A DNA stretch of 64,000 bases from Agromyces sp. H66 (GTDB taxonomy: Bacteria > Actinomycetota > Actinomycetes > Actinomycetales > Microbacteriaceae). Shown here in pieces: positions 42,868 to 51,569 of the stretch. The notes beneath the pieces are model-generated. The model worked only from the letters and a program-made list of their open reading frames with translations. It did no database searches and was not told the DNA's origin. The DNA lies in contig NZ_SJZG01000001.1 in NCBI RefSeq assembly GCF_004959775.1, positions 62,001 to 126,000 on the forward strand, read 5' to 3'. The position numbers and the translations under genes are program-made. Every line of letters begins with the position of its first letter. Positions within the stretch are counted from its first letter, which is position 1.

Positions 42868-42890
42868 GAGTCCGGATGCGGTCGGTGAGT

Positions 42891-43601
42891 TCAGCGGGCG
42901 CGGACGAGGGCGTTCTCTGCGGCCGTGGCGATCACGTCGGAGACGACGCCGGCCTGCGTCATGAAGAGGGCGTGACTGGCCGAGACGTGCGTGATCTCTG
43001 CACCGGCCCGCGTCGCCATGTGGTTCAGCATCGCCTGGTCGAAGGACTGGTCCTCGGTGGCGATGACGGCCCACGTCGGCTTGTCCTTCCATGCGGCGTG
43101 TGTCACCGAGGTGGCGAAGGCCGACATGTTGATCGGCACCTGCGTGTCACGGAGGAACGCGGCATCCGCATCACTGGCATCGGCAGCGAACCCGATCTTG
43201 AATGTGTCGTGGTTGAGGAAGCCGAATCCGTCATCGGTGACGTCGATGACGAAGTTCGGAGTGGGCGCGAACCCTTCGTACTGCTTCGAGGTGTTCTCGC
43301 CACTGTCGGGGGCGAGCGCCGACACGTAGACCAGTCCGGCGACCGCGGGATGGTTGCCGGCCTCGGTGATGACCGTTCCGCCCCAGGAGTGGCCGACGAG
43401 GATCGTCGGGCCGTCCTGCAGGTCGAGGACTCTCCTGGTGGCGGCGACGTCGTCCTCCAGCGAGGTGAGCGGATTCTGGACGATGCTCACGCGGTAGCCC
43501 CGGGCCGTCAGGTTGTCGTACACCCCGCGCCATCCCGAACCGTCGGCGAACGCCCCGTGTACCAGCACGACGTTCCTGATCTCTTGCTCTGTGGTGGTCA
43601 T
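42891..43601 (-). CDS. alpha/beta hydrolase
   Basis: A 236-residue alpha/beta-fold hydrolase. The oxyanion region is VLVHGAFADGSGW, the nucleophile Ser72 is in GHSWGG, and the catalytic His lies near the end in VSASHALFMTQ. It is a paralogue of the hydrolase at 53920-54660 (VLVHGAFAESASW, GHSYGG). It resembles esterase/haloperoxidase-like proteins with broad small-ester activity; the substrate is unknown. ATG 43601 follows a long purine run (GGAAACGGAA repeated), a strong ribosome site. It is divergent from the large LuxR gene. Confidence 0.88.
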   Translation of the reverse strand: MTTTEQEIRNVVLVHGAFADGSGWRGVYDNLTARGYRVSIVQNPLTSLEDDVAATRRVLDLQDGPTILVGHSWGGTVITEAGNHPAVAGLVYVSALAPDSGENTSKQYEGFAPTPNFVIDVTDDGFGFLNHDTFKIGFAADASDADAAFLRDTQVPINMSAFATSVTHAAWKDKPTWAVIATEDQSFDQAMLNHMATRAGAEITHVSASHALFMTQAGVVSDVIATAAENALVRAR

Positions 43602-43707
43602 TTCCGTTTCCTTCCGTTTCCTTTCCGTTCCCGCCGGCGTCGCCGGCGGGAGTCCCGTGGAGTGGGCGGTCGCTCGGCGACGCATGGGGTTGTAACAAAT
43701 ATCGCAC

Positions 43708-43719
43708 GCAATATATTGC
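43708..43719. promoter_or_regulatory. perfect AT-rich palindrome in hydrolase/LuxR gap
   Basis: GCAATATATTGC, 12 bp, in the 273-bp gap between the divergent hydrolase (start 43601) and LuxR (start 43875) genes. It is the most AT-rich point in the gap and may be an operator or a promoter core. The rest of the gap holds no gene that I can support. Confidence 0.45.
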
Positions 43720-43874
43720 ACCGCCGCCTGGCGTCCGGCGAAGAGTCGATCGACCCGTCCGAGTCATCGGCGGGTCGATCGGGACGAGCGATCGGCGGCC
43801 GGAATCACGGCACAGCAGGGCGAGAGGGTGATCGGGGAATGCGCGCCGACCCGCGCTTTCCGTATCATCGGACA

Positions 43875-46004
43875 ATGGCCCCCCGGTCGTCTCTCGGGAA
43901 CGACACGCCCGCCCCATCCGCCCTCGCGCTCCGACACCTCGAGGACGTCTACGGTGCGGGAGCCGTACCGGCGGTCGCGGCACAGCGGCTCGACCCGCAG
44001 GATCAGTGGTTCGGCGTCCTACCCCGACTCGTCGACCTGAATTCCGAGGGTGTGGAACTCGTCGATGACTTCCGCGCATTGACGCCCGAGCTCCGTGGCC
44101 GTCTCCTCGCGTTCGCCCTCCAGGGCGAGATGGGCGCACTGACCGCCGAACGAGCCTCCGCGGCGGCGACCGGATTCGTCGACATCGCCCAGTGGGGGCG
44201 GATTCGCTGGACGTCGAATCTGCACCGCGTCGCCGTCCTCGCCGGGGCCGAACCCGACGACCACCGGCTCGCCGGCGGCATGCGTTCCTCGGATCACTCC
44301 CCGCGCGGAGGCGCGCTCCACCTGCTCTTCGCCGACGAGACGGTCGAGGTCGCCGACCTCGTCGACGCCGCCGACTTCTTCGCCCGCGCGGACCGGCCGT
44401 CGTGGGCCGTGCACTGCCTTGTCAGCGCTGCCGACTCCGCGCCCGACCCGAAGACGGCCGCCGCGCTGGCCGCCGCCGCTGCGAACATCGCGGCACTCGA
44501 TGGCGACTTCGCGGTCACGGAACGAGTGATGGAGCGGTTCGCGTCGGCCGACACGCGGGTGCTCATCCGAGAGAGCGCTCCCGCCCGGGCGCTCCGCCAG
44601 GCGCTCGTCGAGAGCGATCCCTCCGCGGGGAGGGCGACCATTCGCGCGCGGCTCACGAGCGACCGCCTCGATTCCGACGCCGTCGGCGAGGCGCTCGCCG
44701 CATATGCCCTCATCAACGTGGTCGACGCGGACCCCGGTGCGTGGGAGGGGTACATCCAGGCCTGCTCCGCGGCCTCGGTGCCACTGCACCCGGAGGTCGT
44801 CGCGATCGCCACGACGATCGGGGCGCCCAACGCCGCATCCGAGCCGCACTTGGGCTTCCCGGCTGCGACCGATGGGCGAGGGTGGTCGCAGTTGGCCGGA
44901 TGCGTGGCCACCATCGTGCACGCGTACCGCCACATGCGTCTGGGGTCGTTCGCTCCCTCTGCCGGGCTGGCGAAGCGCGTCGGCAACAGACTCGTGCGGG
45001 CGGTCGAGGCGACCTACGTATCGGTCATGCTCGCGCACAATCAGCTCTGGAACGAGCTCGAGACGGCACTGGGGGTCGCGCTCGAGACCACGACCGACAC
45101 CGTGCCCGTTCCGCTGATGCGTGTCGGGTCCGAGGCCATGCTCGCCTTCGCCGAAGCGTTCCGGGGGGAGCGTGAAGCGGCGCGGCGGCGCGTGGACCGC
45201 GTGCTCGCCGAGCCGGTCGTGCGGCGAGCGCATCGGTTGAGGGCGATCCTCGATTCCGTCGTGGTCATGATCGAGGGGCCGCGCGGCCACTACGAACACG
45301 CCATGGCCCTGCTGTCCACCAGGCAGTCCGACGTCCTCAATCTGACGACGGGCCCCTGCGGGCCCATCGAGCTGTTCGATTTCGTCGACTACGCGCTCAT
45401 GGTGCAGGAGGAGGATCAGGCGGTGGCGCGGGTGGAGCGGTTCCGCGACGCTCTCCGACAGCAGCACTCGCAACGGGCGGACTTCGTGCTGGCCGCCTGC
45501 GACGCGGTCATCGCTGCGCGGACGACGCTGGCACCCATGGAGGAGTTGCTGGCCCGCGCGGAGTCGCTTCCGTTCGTGTACGAGGCCGCCCGGCTGCGTC
45601 TCGTGTACGCCGAACGATTGCGACGGGCGCGCCGAACGGCCGAGGCGCGGCGCCATCTGGTCCGCGTCGAGTTCGACTTGGCCAGCGTGCAGGCGGGCGC
45701 CTGGCTGGACCGCGTGCAGCGCGAGCTCCGTGCATGCCAGAGGGAGATCGAGGTGCGCGTCGCCGATCTCACCGAGCAGGAGACGCGAGTCGCGGAACTC
45801 GCGGCCGGGGGCCTGTCGAACAAGGAGATCGGTGCACGGCTGTACCTGTCGCCGCGGACCGTCGGCGGCCACCTCTACAAGATCTTTCCCAAGCTCGGCA
45901 TCGCCACCCGCGCGCAGTTGCGCGACGCACTCTCCGCGACCGTCGAGGCCGACGACGGGCCGACGCACTCGGAGACCCGGCGAGACGAGTCGCGAAGCGG
46001 CTGA
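43875..46004 (+). CDS. large LuxR-family regulator without an ATPase domain
   Basis: A 709-residue protein. The last 75 residues carry the LuxR helix-turn-helix (LTEQETRVAELAAGGLSNKEIGARLYLSPRTVGGHLYKIFPKLGI). The preceding 630 residues are alpha-helical and Ala/Arg-rich, with TPR-like pieces (LRLVYAERLRRARRTAEARRHL), but show no Walker A motif. It is therefore not a standard LAL/MalT-type regulator. Its sensor region may be a degenerate AAA/TPR scaffold. ATG 43875 is used; ATG 43839, with a somewhat better ribosome site, would add 12 residues. It is divergent from the hydrolase gene. Confidence 0.82.
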   Translation: MAPRSSLGNDTPAPSALALRHLEDVYGAGAVPAVAAQRLDPQDQWFGVLPRLVDLNSEGVELVDDFRALTPELRGRLLAFALQGEMGALTAERASAAATGFVDIAQWGRIRWTSNLHRVAVLAGAEPDDHRLAGGMRSSDHSPRGGALHLLFADETVEVADLVDAADFFARADRPSWAVHCLVSAADSAPDPKTAAALAAAAANIAALDGDFAVTERVMERFASADTRVLIRESAPARALRQALVESDPSAGRATIRARLTSDRLDSDAVGEALAAYALINVVDADPGAWEGYIQACSAASVPLHPEVVAIATTIGAPNAASEPHLGFPAATDGRGWSQLAGCVATIVHAYRHMRLGSFAPSAGLAKRVGNRLVRAVEATYVSVMLAHNQLWNELETALGVALETTTDTVPVPLMRVGSEAMLAFAEAFRGEREAARRRVDRVLAEPVVRRAHRLRAILDSVVVMIEGPRGHYEHAMALLSTRQSDVLNLTTGPCGPIELFDFVDYALMVQEEDQAVARVERFRDALRQQHSQRADFVLAACDAVIAARTTLAPMEELLARAESLPFVYEAARLRLVYAERLRRARRTAEARRHLVRVEFDLASVQAGAWLDRVQRELRACQREIEVRVADLTEQETRVAELAAGGLSNKEIGARLYLSPRTVGGHLYKIFPKLGIATRAQLRDALSATVEADDGPTHSETRRDESRSG

Positions 46005-46019
46005 GCGTTTCGCGCGGTG

Positions 46020-46704
46020 GCCGCGTCTCGAACGGCCTCGCTCGCCCCGGTCTGAGCGCCCGCCAGGCGGTCGACCTCGCCGTGACCACCGACCGCGCGG
46101 GCCTCGACCTCGTGACGTTCCAGGACCACCCCTACCAGTCGGCCTTCCTCGACACCTCGACGCTGCTCGCCTACGTGGCCGCCCGCACCGAGCGCGTGCA
46201 CGTCGGTGCGAACGTCACCAGCCTGCCGCTGCGGCCGCCGGCGGTGCTGGCCCGCGCCGCGGCATCCCTCGACATCCTGAGCGGCGGCCGCTTCGAGCTC
46301 GGAATCGGCGCCGGCTCGTACTGGGACGGCATCGCGGCGATGGGCGGCCGCAGGCTGACGCCCGGCCAGGGCGTCGACGCGCTCCGCGAGGCGATCGCGA
46401 TCATCCGCGACCTCTGGAACGTGGATGCCCCGAGCCGGATGTCCCATCACGGCGCCTCGGCGCCGGGCGGTCGCCGAGCGACGTGCGCCGCCTGATGAAC
46501 TTCATGCGGGTCGGCCTCTCGCCCGTGTCGCGCGGACCCCAAGACGGCCCCGTCGAGCAGTGGATCGACGAGCTCGCCGGCCTCGCGCTCGAGCACGGCC
46601 TGAGCGCGTTCCTCATCGGCGGCGACGACCCCGGCATCATCGAGCGGTTCGGCGCCGAGATCGCGCCGGCGGTGCGCGAGCTCGTGGCGCGGGAGCGCGG
46701 CTGA
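46020..46704 (+). pseudogene. luciferase-like (LLM) flavin monooxygenase remnant
   Basis: Fragments of an F420/FMN-type LLM oxidoreductase. The first frame (about 46035-46440) encodes LSARQAVDLAVTTDRAGLDLVTFQDHPY, ERVHVGANVTSLPLRPP and GRFELGIGAGSYWDGIAAMG. It lacks a start codon and the first 20 or so residues. After IIRDLWNVDAPS the frame breaks, about 100 residues are missing, and the C-terminus resumes in another frame (DVRRLMNFMRVGLSPVSRG...) to the stop at 46704. At least two events, a 5' loss and an internal deletion with frameshift, have destroyed it. Confidence 0.75.
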
Positions 46705-46827
46705 CGTCGGCCGTTCGCGACCGAGCGCGGGGGATCCCGCGGGCCGGGGGATGCGCCGCGAGCCGATTCGTGCCGAGCGTCCCCCGCCGTCCCGCGCGTC
46801 GGCGTCGTTCGTCCCGACTTCCCCCAT

Positions 46828-46852
46828 GCATCGATGCGAATCGATAACGATT
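46828..46852. promoter_or_regulatory. twin small palindromes upstream of the livK-like gene
   Basis: GCATCGATGC (46828-46837) followed by AATCG-ATAA-CGATT (46839-46852), inside the 238-bp gap before the binding-protein gene. TAGGAT near 46900 may be the -10 box. A regulator binding here could control the whole amino-acid ABC operon. Nothing else is recognised in the gap. Confidence 0.45.
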
Positions 46853-46942
46853 TCGAGCGTGCACCGCCACGGGGGATTCGGCGTCGAGCGGCCGTCATAG
46901 GATTACGCCACCCTACCTATCCCCCCCCAAGAGAGGTCCTCA

Positions 46943-48124
46943 ATGATGAGCTCACGACACCTGTCCGCCATCGCGGGCGGCTCACTCCTCCTACTGGCCC
47001 TCGCCGCCTGTTCGACGACGCCTCCCGCGGGCGACGACGCGGAGGCCGGCGGACTCGTCGGCACCGGCACCGGCGCCGAGTGCAGCATCGAGTCCGAGGT
47101 GCCCATCGCCGCGGCATTCAGCCTCACCGGGGCCGCGGCGCAGTACGGCAGCAGCCAGAAGAACGCCCTCGAGATGGCGGTCGACGACCTCAACGAGGTC
47201 GGCGGCGTCACCTACGCGCTGACCGTCGAAGACGACGCCACCGACCCCCAGCAGGCGATCCAGGTGTTCGACGGGTTCATCAGCAGCGGTGCGAGCGTCA
47301 TCATCGGCCCGACGCTCTCGAACACGGCCAAGCAGACGAACCCGATCGCCCAGGAGGCCGGGGTTCCGGTGCTCGGCGTGTCCAACACCGCCGCCGGGAT
47401 CACCGAGATCGGCGACTACATCTTCCGCGACTCGCTCACCGAGGACGCGGTCATCCCGCAGACGGTGGCCGCCGCAGTCGAGGAGTTCGGCCTCGAGAAG
47501 GTCGTCGTGATGTACAGCAACGACGACGCGTTCACGGAGTCGGGATACCAGGCGTTCGCCGCCGCGCTCGAGGACGAGGGCGTCGAGGTCATCGAGACCC
47601 TGACCTTCTCCAAGACCGACACGGACTTCCGTGCCCTCCTCGACAAGGCGAAGCAGTCCGACCCCGATGCGCTCGTGGTGTCGGCGCTCATCGAGGCGGC
47701 AGTGCCGCTCGTCACGCAGGCGCGTGAGATCGGCATCGACGCACCGATCATCGGTGGCAACGGGTTCAACTCGCCTGCGCTCATCAGCGGCGCCGGCGAA
47801 GCGGCCGAAGGCGTGATCGTCGGTGCGGCGTGGAACTCCGCGTCCGAGAACGAGCAGAACGTCGCGTTCATCGAGGCGTACACCGAGCGGTTCGACGGCG
47901 CCCCCGACCAGTTCGCCGCGCAGGCGTACGCGGGCATGCAGATCGTCGACGAGGCCGTCCGTGCGAACTGCTCCGGTGAGCGCGAGGACATCAAGGCAGG
48001 ACTCGGCGGCATCACCGGCCTGCCCACCGTCCTCGGTGACGTCTCGATCAACGAGAACCGCGACGCCGAGCACGAGGCGCTTGTGCAGGTCGTCGAGGGC
48101 GGGAAGTTCGCGATCCTCGACTGA
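46943..48124 (+). CDS. branched-chain amino acid ABC transporter substrate-binding lipoprotein
   Basis: Extracytoplasmic receptor of 393 residues (LivK/periplasmic-binding type I fold). The signal peptide ends in the lipobox LAAC at about residue 23. Typical segments are VPIAAAFSLTGAAAQYGSSQKNALEMAVDDLN, DPQQAIQVFDGFISSGASVIIGP and DAPIIGGNGFNSPALI. It probably binds leucine, isoleucine, valine or another small organic molecule. ATG 46943 has AGAGAGG upstream; a second ATG follows. It starts a four-gene operon with permeases and ATPases. Confidence 0.93.
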   Translation: MMSSRHLSAIAGGSLLLLALAACSTTPPAGDDAEAGGLVGTGTGAECSIESEVPIAAAFSLTGAAAQYGSSQKNALEMAVDDLNEVGGVTYALTVEDDATDPQQAIQVFDGFISSGASVIIGPTLSNTAKQTNPIAQEAGVPVLGVSNTAAGITEIGDYIFRDSLTEDAVIPQTVAAAVEEFGLEKVVVMYSNDDAFTESGYQAFAAALEDEGVEVIETLTFSKTDTDFRALLDKAKQSDPDALVVSALIEAAVPLVTQAREIGIDAPIIGGNGFNSPALISGAGEAAEGVIVGAAWNSASENEQNVAFIEAYTERFDGAPDQFAAQAYAGMQIVDEAVRANCSGEREDIKAGLGGITGLPTVLGDVSINENRDAEHEALVQVVEGGKFAILD

Positions 48125-48210
48125 CCCTTCACCAGGGCACGCACACGCTAGCGTGAGCCGTGCGTCGCCGGATCGTTCGGCGGCGCACGGCTCGACTTAG
48201 GGACGACATC

Positions 48211-49086
48211 ATGCAGCTATTCGTCGATGGGATCTTCCTCGGCTCGATCTACGCGCTGTTCGCCATCGGGTTCACGCTCGTCTTCGGCATCCTCGATCGA
48301 CTCAACCTCGCCCACGCCGCCGTGTTCTCCGCCGGTGCGCTCGTGGGGATCGAGGTCGTCACCCGATGGGGTCTCTCCATCTGGCTGGCCATCCCGATCG
48401 TCTTCGCCCTCGGCGCGCTGCTCGGCGTGCTCATCGAGCGGATCGCGTTCCGGCCGCTCGCCGGGCGACACGACGCGCATTTCGCCGGGCTGATCTCGTC
48501 GATCGCCTTCGGGGCCATCATCCTGTCGGTGCTGCAGGCCCTCTACGGGGCCGACACGCGCCGCTTCCCCGCCGACGCCTTCCCCTCCACCCGGTTGGAG
48601 TTCCTGGGGGCCACCTTCTCGCTGCTGCAGCTCATGATCCTGGTGATCAGCGTTGGGCTCATGGTCGTGCTGACCTGGGTCGTCGCGAAGTCCAAGCTCG
48701 GACGCGGCATGCGCACGATCGCCGAGAACCCGCATGCGGCCGCGGTGCTCGGGCTGAACGTCGGCCGCATCAGCAGCATGACGTTCGCGATCTCCTCCGC
48801 CCTCGGCGCGGTGGCGGGCGTGCTCTTCACGCTCAACGTGAACGCCGCCAACCTGGGAATCGGGCACGCCGTCGAGCTCAAGGCACTCGCCGTGATCATC
48901 CTCGGCGGGCTCGGTTCGCTGCCGGGCGCCCTCATCGGCGGGCTCATCCTCGGCCTCGCCGAGGTGTACGCGGTCAACACCGTCGGCAGTTCATGGCGCG
49001 ACATGGTCGCGTTCGGCCTGCTGTTCCTCGTGCTCATCATCCGGCCGCAAGGCATCTTCGGCGCTCGCAAGGTGCGTGAGGTCTAG
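48211..49086 (+). CDS. livH: branched-chain amino acid ABC transporter permease, LivH type
   Basis: Inner-membrane permease of 291 residues with about eight spans. The start (QLFVDGIFLGSIYALFAIGFTLVFGILDRLNLAHA) and the ATPase-contact loop (GRGMRTIAENPHAAAVLGLNV) with GLGSLPGALIGGLILG are LivH hallmarks. ATG 48211 begins the match; the longer frame has no such sequence. The next gene starts two bases after its stop. Confidence 0.93.
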   Translation: MQLFVDGIFLGSIYALFAIGFTLVFGILDRLNLAHAAVFSAGALVGIEVVTRWGLSIWLAIPIVFALGALLGVLIERIAFRPLAGRHDAHFAGLISSIAFGAIILSVLQALYGADTRRFPADAFPSTRLEFLGATFSLLQLMILVISVGLMVVLTWVVAKSKLGRGMRTIAENPHAAAVLGLNVGRISSMTFAISSALGAVAGVLFTLNVNAANLGIGHAVELKALAVIILGGLGSLPGALIGGLILGLAEVYAVNTVGSSWRDMVAFGLLFLVLIIRPQGIFGARKVREV

Positions 49087-49088
49087 GC

Positions 49089-50849
49089 ATGTTCGAATAC
49101 TCGTCACTGCTCACCTTCATCGCGCTGACCGCGATCCTCGCGTTCAGCTTCTACGCGGTGCTCATCGCCGGGCAGTTGAGCCTCGCGCAGGTCGGGCTCG
49201 CATCGCTCGCCGCATTCACGTCATCGCTCGTCGTCCCGAACGAGCCGCTGTTCGGGTTCATCCCCCCGCTCCTGATCGGCGTCGTGTTCGGCATGGCGGT
49301 CGGCGTCATCGCGGCATTCGTGCTCGGACTGCCGGTCATGCGACTCCGCGGGGTGTTCCTCGCCATCGCCACGCTCGCGTTCGGCGAGATGGTGCGGATC
49401 TTCCTCATCAACCAGTCGTGGACGAACGGCGCACAGGGACTCAGCTTCCCGAAGCTCGTCGGCATCGAGACGGCATGGATCGCCCTCGCGCTGGTGGCGT
49501 TCTGGTTCTGGCGGCTGTCGGGCTCGCGCATGGGCCGGGCGTTCGCCGCGATCCGCGAAGACGAGCTCGCGGCGACCACGATGGGCATCGACGTCCCCCG
49601 CTATCGCATGGCCTCGTTCGTCATCGCGGGCGCGGTGGCCGGCCTCTACGGGGTGCTCTTCGCACACTTCACGCGGTTCGCCGACCCGAACCAGTTCTCG
49701 TTCGAGGCCGCCGTCGACGGACTCGTCACCGCCGTCGTGGGCGGCACCACGTTCTTCGTCGGGCCGCTGCTCGGATCCGTCTTCCTCTCCACGCTTCCCG
49801 AACTCCAGCGAACCCTCGGCATCGACGCCGGCTGGATCCGGCCCGCGATCTCGGGACTCCTGCTGCTCGTCGTCATCCTGTTCCTCCCGGGCGGCCTCGC
49901 CGGACTCATCCCGCGGCGCAGGTCGTCCACGAAGCTGGTGAGCGATCCGGCGGCGCTCCCGCAGCTCGAGCCCCTGCCCGCACGTGGCACGGAGGTCATG
50001 AGCCTTCGCGGCCTCGGCAAGTCGTACGGCGGCGTGCGAGCGGTGCACGACGTCGACCTCACCCTCGCCACGGGGGAGATCCTCGGCCTGATCGGTCCCA
50101 ACGGGGCGGGCAAGACGACGCTCGTGAACATGGTCACCGGCGTGACCGCCCCGACCGGCGGATCCGGAACGGTGCTCGGCATCGAGCTGGCCGCCAAGAC
50201 GCGCGCCCACCGGCTCGCGTCGGCGGGAATCGCGCGCACGTTCCAGCAGATCAAGCTCTTCAATCGTCTTTCGGCCCTCGACAACGTGCTCGTCGGCGGC
50301 TACCGCATCAGCCGGGACACCCTGCTCAGGCGGCTGGTGTTCCTTCCCTCCGCTCGCCGGTTCGAACGGCAGGCGGCGGCTGTGGCATCCGCCCAGCTGA
50401 TTCGCGTGGGGCTGGGCGACAAGGCGACGACCGCGGCCGGAGACCTCTCGTACGGCGACCAGCGCCGGCTCGAGATCGCCCGCGCGCTCGCGTCGCATCC
50501 CACGTTGCTGGTGCTCGACGAGCCGGCCGCGGGCATGAACCACGTCGAGGCCGAGCGCCTGTCGGAGCTCATCCGCTCCCTGGCCGCCGACGGCGTCGCG
50601 GTGCTCATCATCGAGCACAACGTGCGGATGATGCTCGCCCTGTGCGATCGCATCACCGTGCTCAACTTCGGCGAGGTCATCGCGGCGGGCACGCCGGAGG
50701 AGATCGCCCGGGACCCGAGGGTGCTCGAGGCTTACCTCGGAGCGGACGGGGATGCCGCAGCCGCCACCGCAGCGGAGGAACTCGCCGAGGTCGCGGCCGA
50801 CGCGGTCAAGGGCCACGACGACGCGGCCGGAACGGAGGACGCACGATGA
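49089..50849 (+). CDS. LivM-LivG fusion: permease plus ATPase of the amino acid ABC importer
   Basis: A 586-residue fused protein. Residues 1-275 are a LivM-type permease with about eight spans (SLAQVGLASLAAF, GVFLAIATLAFGEMVRIF). After a linker of about 25 residues, 303-550 form the LivG ATPase with Walker A GPNGAGKT (336-343), the LSYGDQ signature motif and Walker B LLVLDEPAAG. A Glu/Ala-rich tail ends the chain. Fusion of the second permease to its ATPase is seen in some actinobacterial systems. The stop overlaps the next start (ATGA). Confidence 0.93.
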   Translation: MFEYSSLLTFIALTAILAFSFYAVLIAGQLSLAQVGLASLAAFTSSLVVPNEPLFGFIPPLLIGVVFGMAVGVIAAFVLGLPVMRLRGVFLAIATLAFGEMVRIFLINQSWTNGAQGLSFPKLVGIETAWIALALVAFWFWRLSGSRMGRAFAAIREDELAATTMGIDVPRYRMASFVIAGAVAGLYGVLFAHFTRFADPNQFSFEAAVDGLVTAVVGGTTFFVGPLLGSVFLSTLPELQRTLGIDAGWIRPAISGLLLLVVILFLPGGLAGLIPRRRSSTKLVSDPAALPQLEPLPARGTEVMSLRGLGKSYGGVRAVHDVDLTLATGEILGLIGPNGAGKTTLVNMVTGVTAPTGGSGTVLGIELAAKTRAHRLASAGIARTFQQIKLFNRLSALDNVLVGGYRISRDTLLRRLVFLPSARRFERQAAAVASAQLIRVGLGDKATTAAGDLSYGDQRRLEIARALASHPTLLVLDEPAAGMNHVEAERLSELIRSLAADGVAVLIIEHNVRMMLALCDRITVLNFGEVIAAGTPEEIARDPRVLEAYLGADGDAAAATAAEELAEVAADAVKGHDDAAGTEDAR

Positions 50850-51559
50850 GCGAGCCGATCCTCAGCGTCGAAGGCCTGAACGTGAGCTACGGGCGCGTCG
50901 ACGCGGTACGAGATGTCTCGTTCGCGGTCGAGCCCGGGGCCCTCGTCGCCCTGATCGGCGCGAACGGCGCCGGCAAGACGTCGATCCTCAACGCGATCGC
51001 GGGCCTCGTGCGCCCGAAGAGCGGCGCCGTGCGATTCAACGGCAGGGACATCACCCGGAAGCCGGCGCACCAGCTCGTCAGGGCCGGCCTCGTGCAGGTG
51101 CCCGAGGGCCGCGAGATCCTCGGCACGCTGACCGTCGATGAGAACCTCAGCCTCGGCGGCTGGCATCGCAGTCGAACGATGGCCGGCAGCATCGCCGAGG
51201 TCTACGAGCGGTTCCCGATCCTCAACGAGCGCCGGAAGCTGCCGGCCGGCGCGCTCTCCGGCGGTGAACAGCAGATGCTCGCGATCGCCCGGGCACTCGT
51301 GGCGAAGCCCGAGGTGCTGCTGCTCGACGAGCCGTCGATGGGGCTCGCCCCGAAGATCGTCGACGAGGTCTTCGCGGTCATCGCCGAGATCCGCGATGCC
51401 GGCACGACCGTGGTGCTCGTCGAGCAGAACGCGCGACGAGCACTGGCGGCGGCCGATGTCGGCTACGTGCTCGAGACCGGTGAGATCACCCATTCCGGTC
51501 CTGCCGGCGACCTGCTCGCCGACGAGCGGGTGATCGAGGCGTATCTCGGGCTGAGCTGA
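50846..51559 (+). CDS. livF: branched-chain amino acid ABC transporter ATPase, LivF type
   Basis: ATPase of 237 residues. Walker A GANGAGKT (38-45), LivF-typical VQVPEGREILGTLTVDENLSLGG, signature LSGGEQQMLAIARAL, Walker B LLLDEPSMGLAP and the switch His-equivalent region (EQNARRALAAADVGYVLETG). In LivF proteins the H-loop His is often replaced by Asn, as here. It is coupled to the fusion protein by an ATGA overlap and pairs with that protein's ATPase half. Confidence 0.94.
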   Translation: MSEPILSVEGLNVSYGRVDAVRDVSFAVEPGALVALIGANGAGKTSILNAIAGLVRPKSGAVRFNGRDITRKPAHQLVRAGLVQVPEGREILGTLTVDENLSLGGWHRSRTMAGSIAEVYERFPILNERRKLPAGALSGGEQQMLAIARALVAKPEVLLLDEPSMGLAPKIVDEVFAVIAEIRDAGTTVVLVEQNARRALAAADVGYVLETGEITHSGPAGDLLADERVIEAYLGLS

Positions 51560-51569
51560 GGGCGCCGGG

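Noticed and set aside
42009-46004. A very long plus-strand open frame of 1331 codons
   Set aside because: It reads through merR-type and antisense hydrolase sequence in a high-GC shadow frame. Only the last 709 codons show real protein features.
46915-46935. A run of C residues before the livK-like gene, considered as a phase-variable tract
   Set aside because: It lies upstream of the Shine-Dalgarno and outside any -10/-35 pair that I can define, so there is no clear effect to claim.
49076-51559. A plus-strand frame of 827 codons ending in LivF, which could look like a fusion of three transporter parts
   Set aside because: The first 590 codons are out-of-frame shadow of the LivM-LivG gene. 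LivF starts at 50846 with an ATGA overlap.
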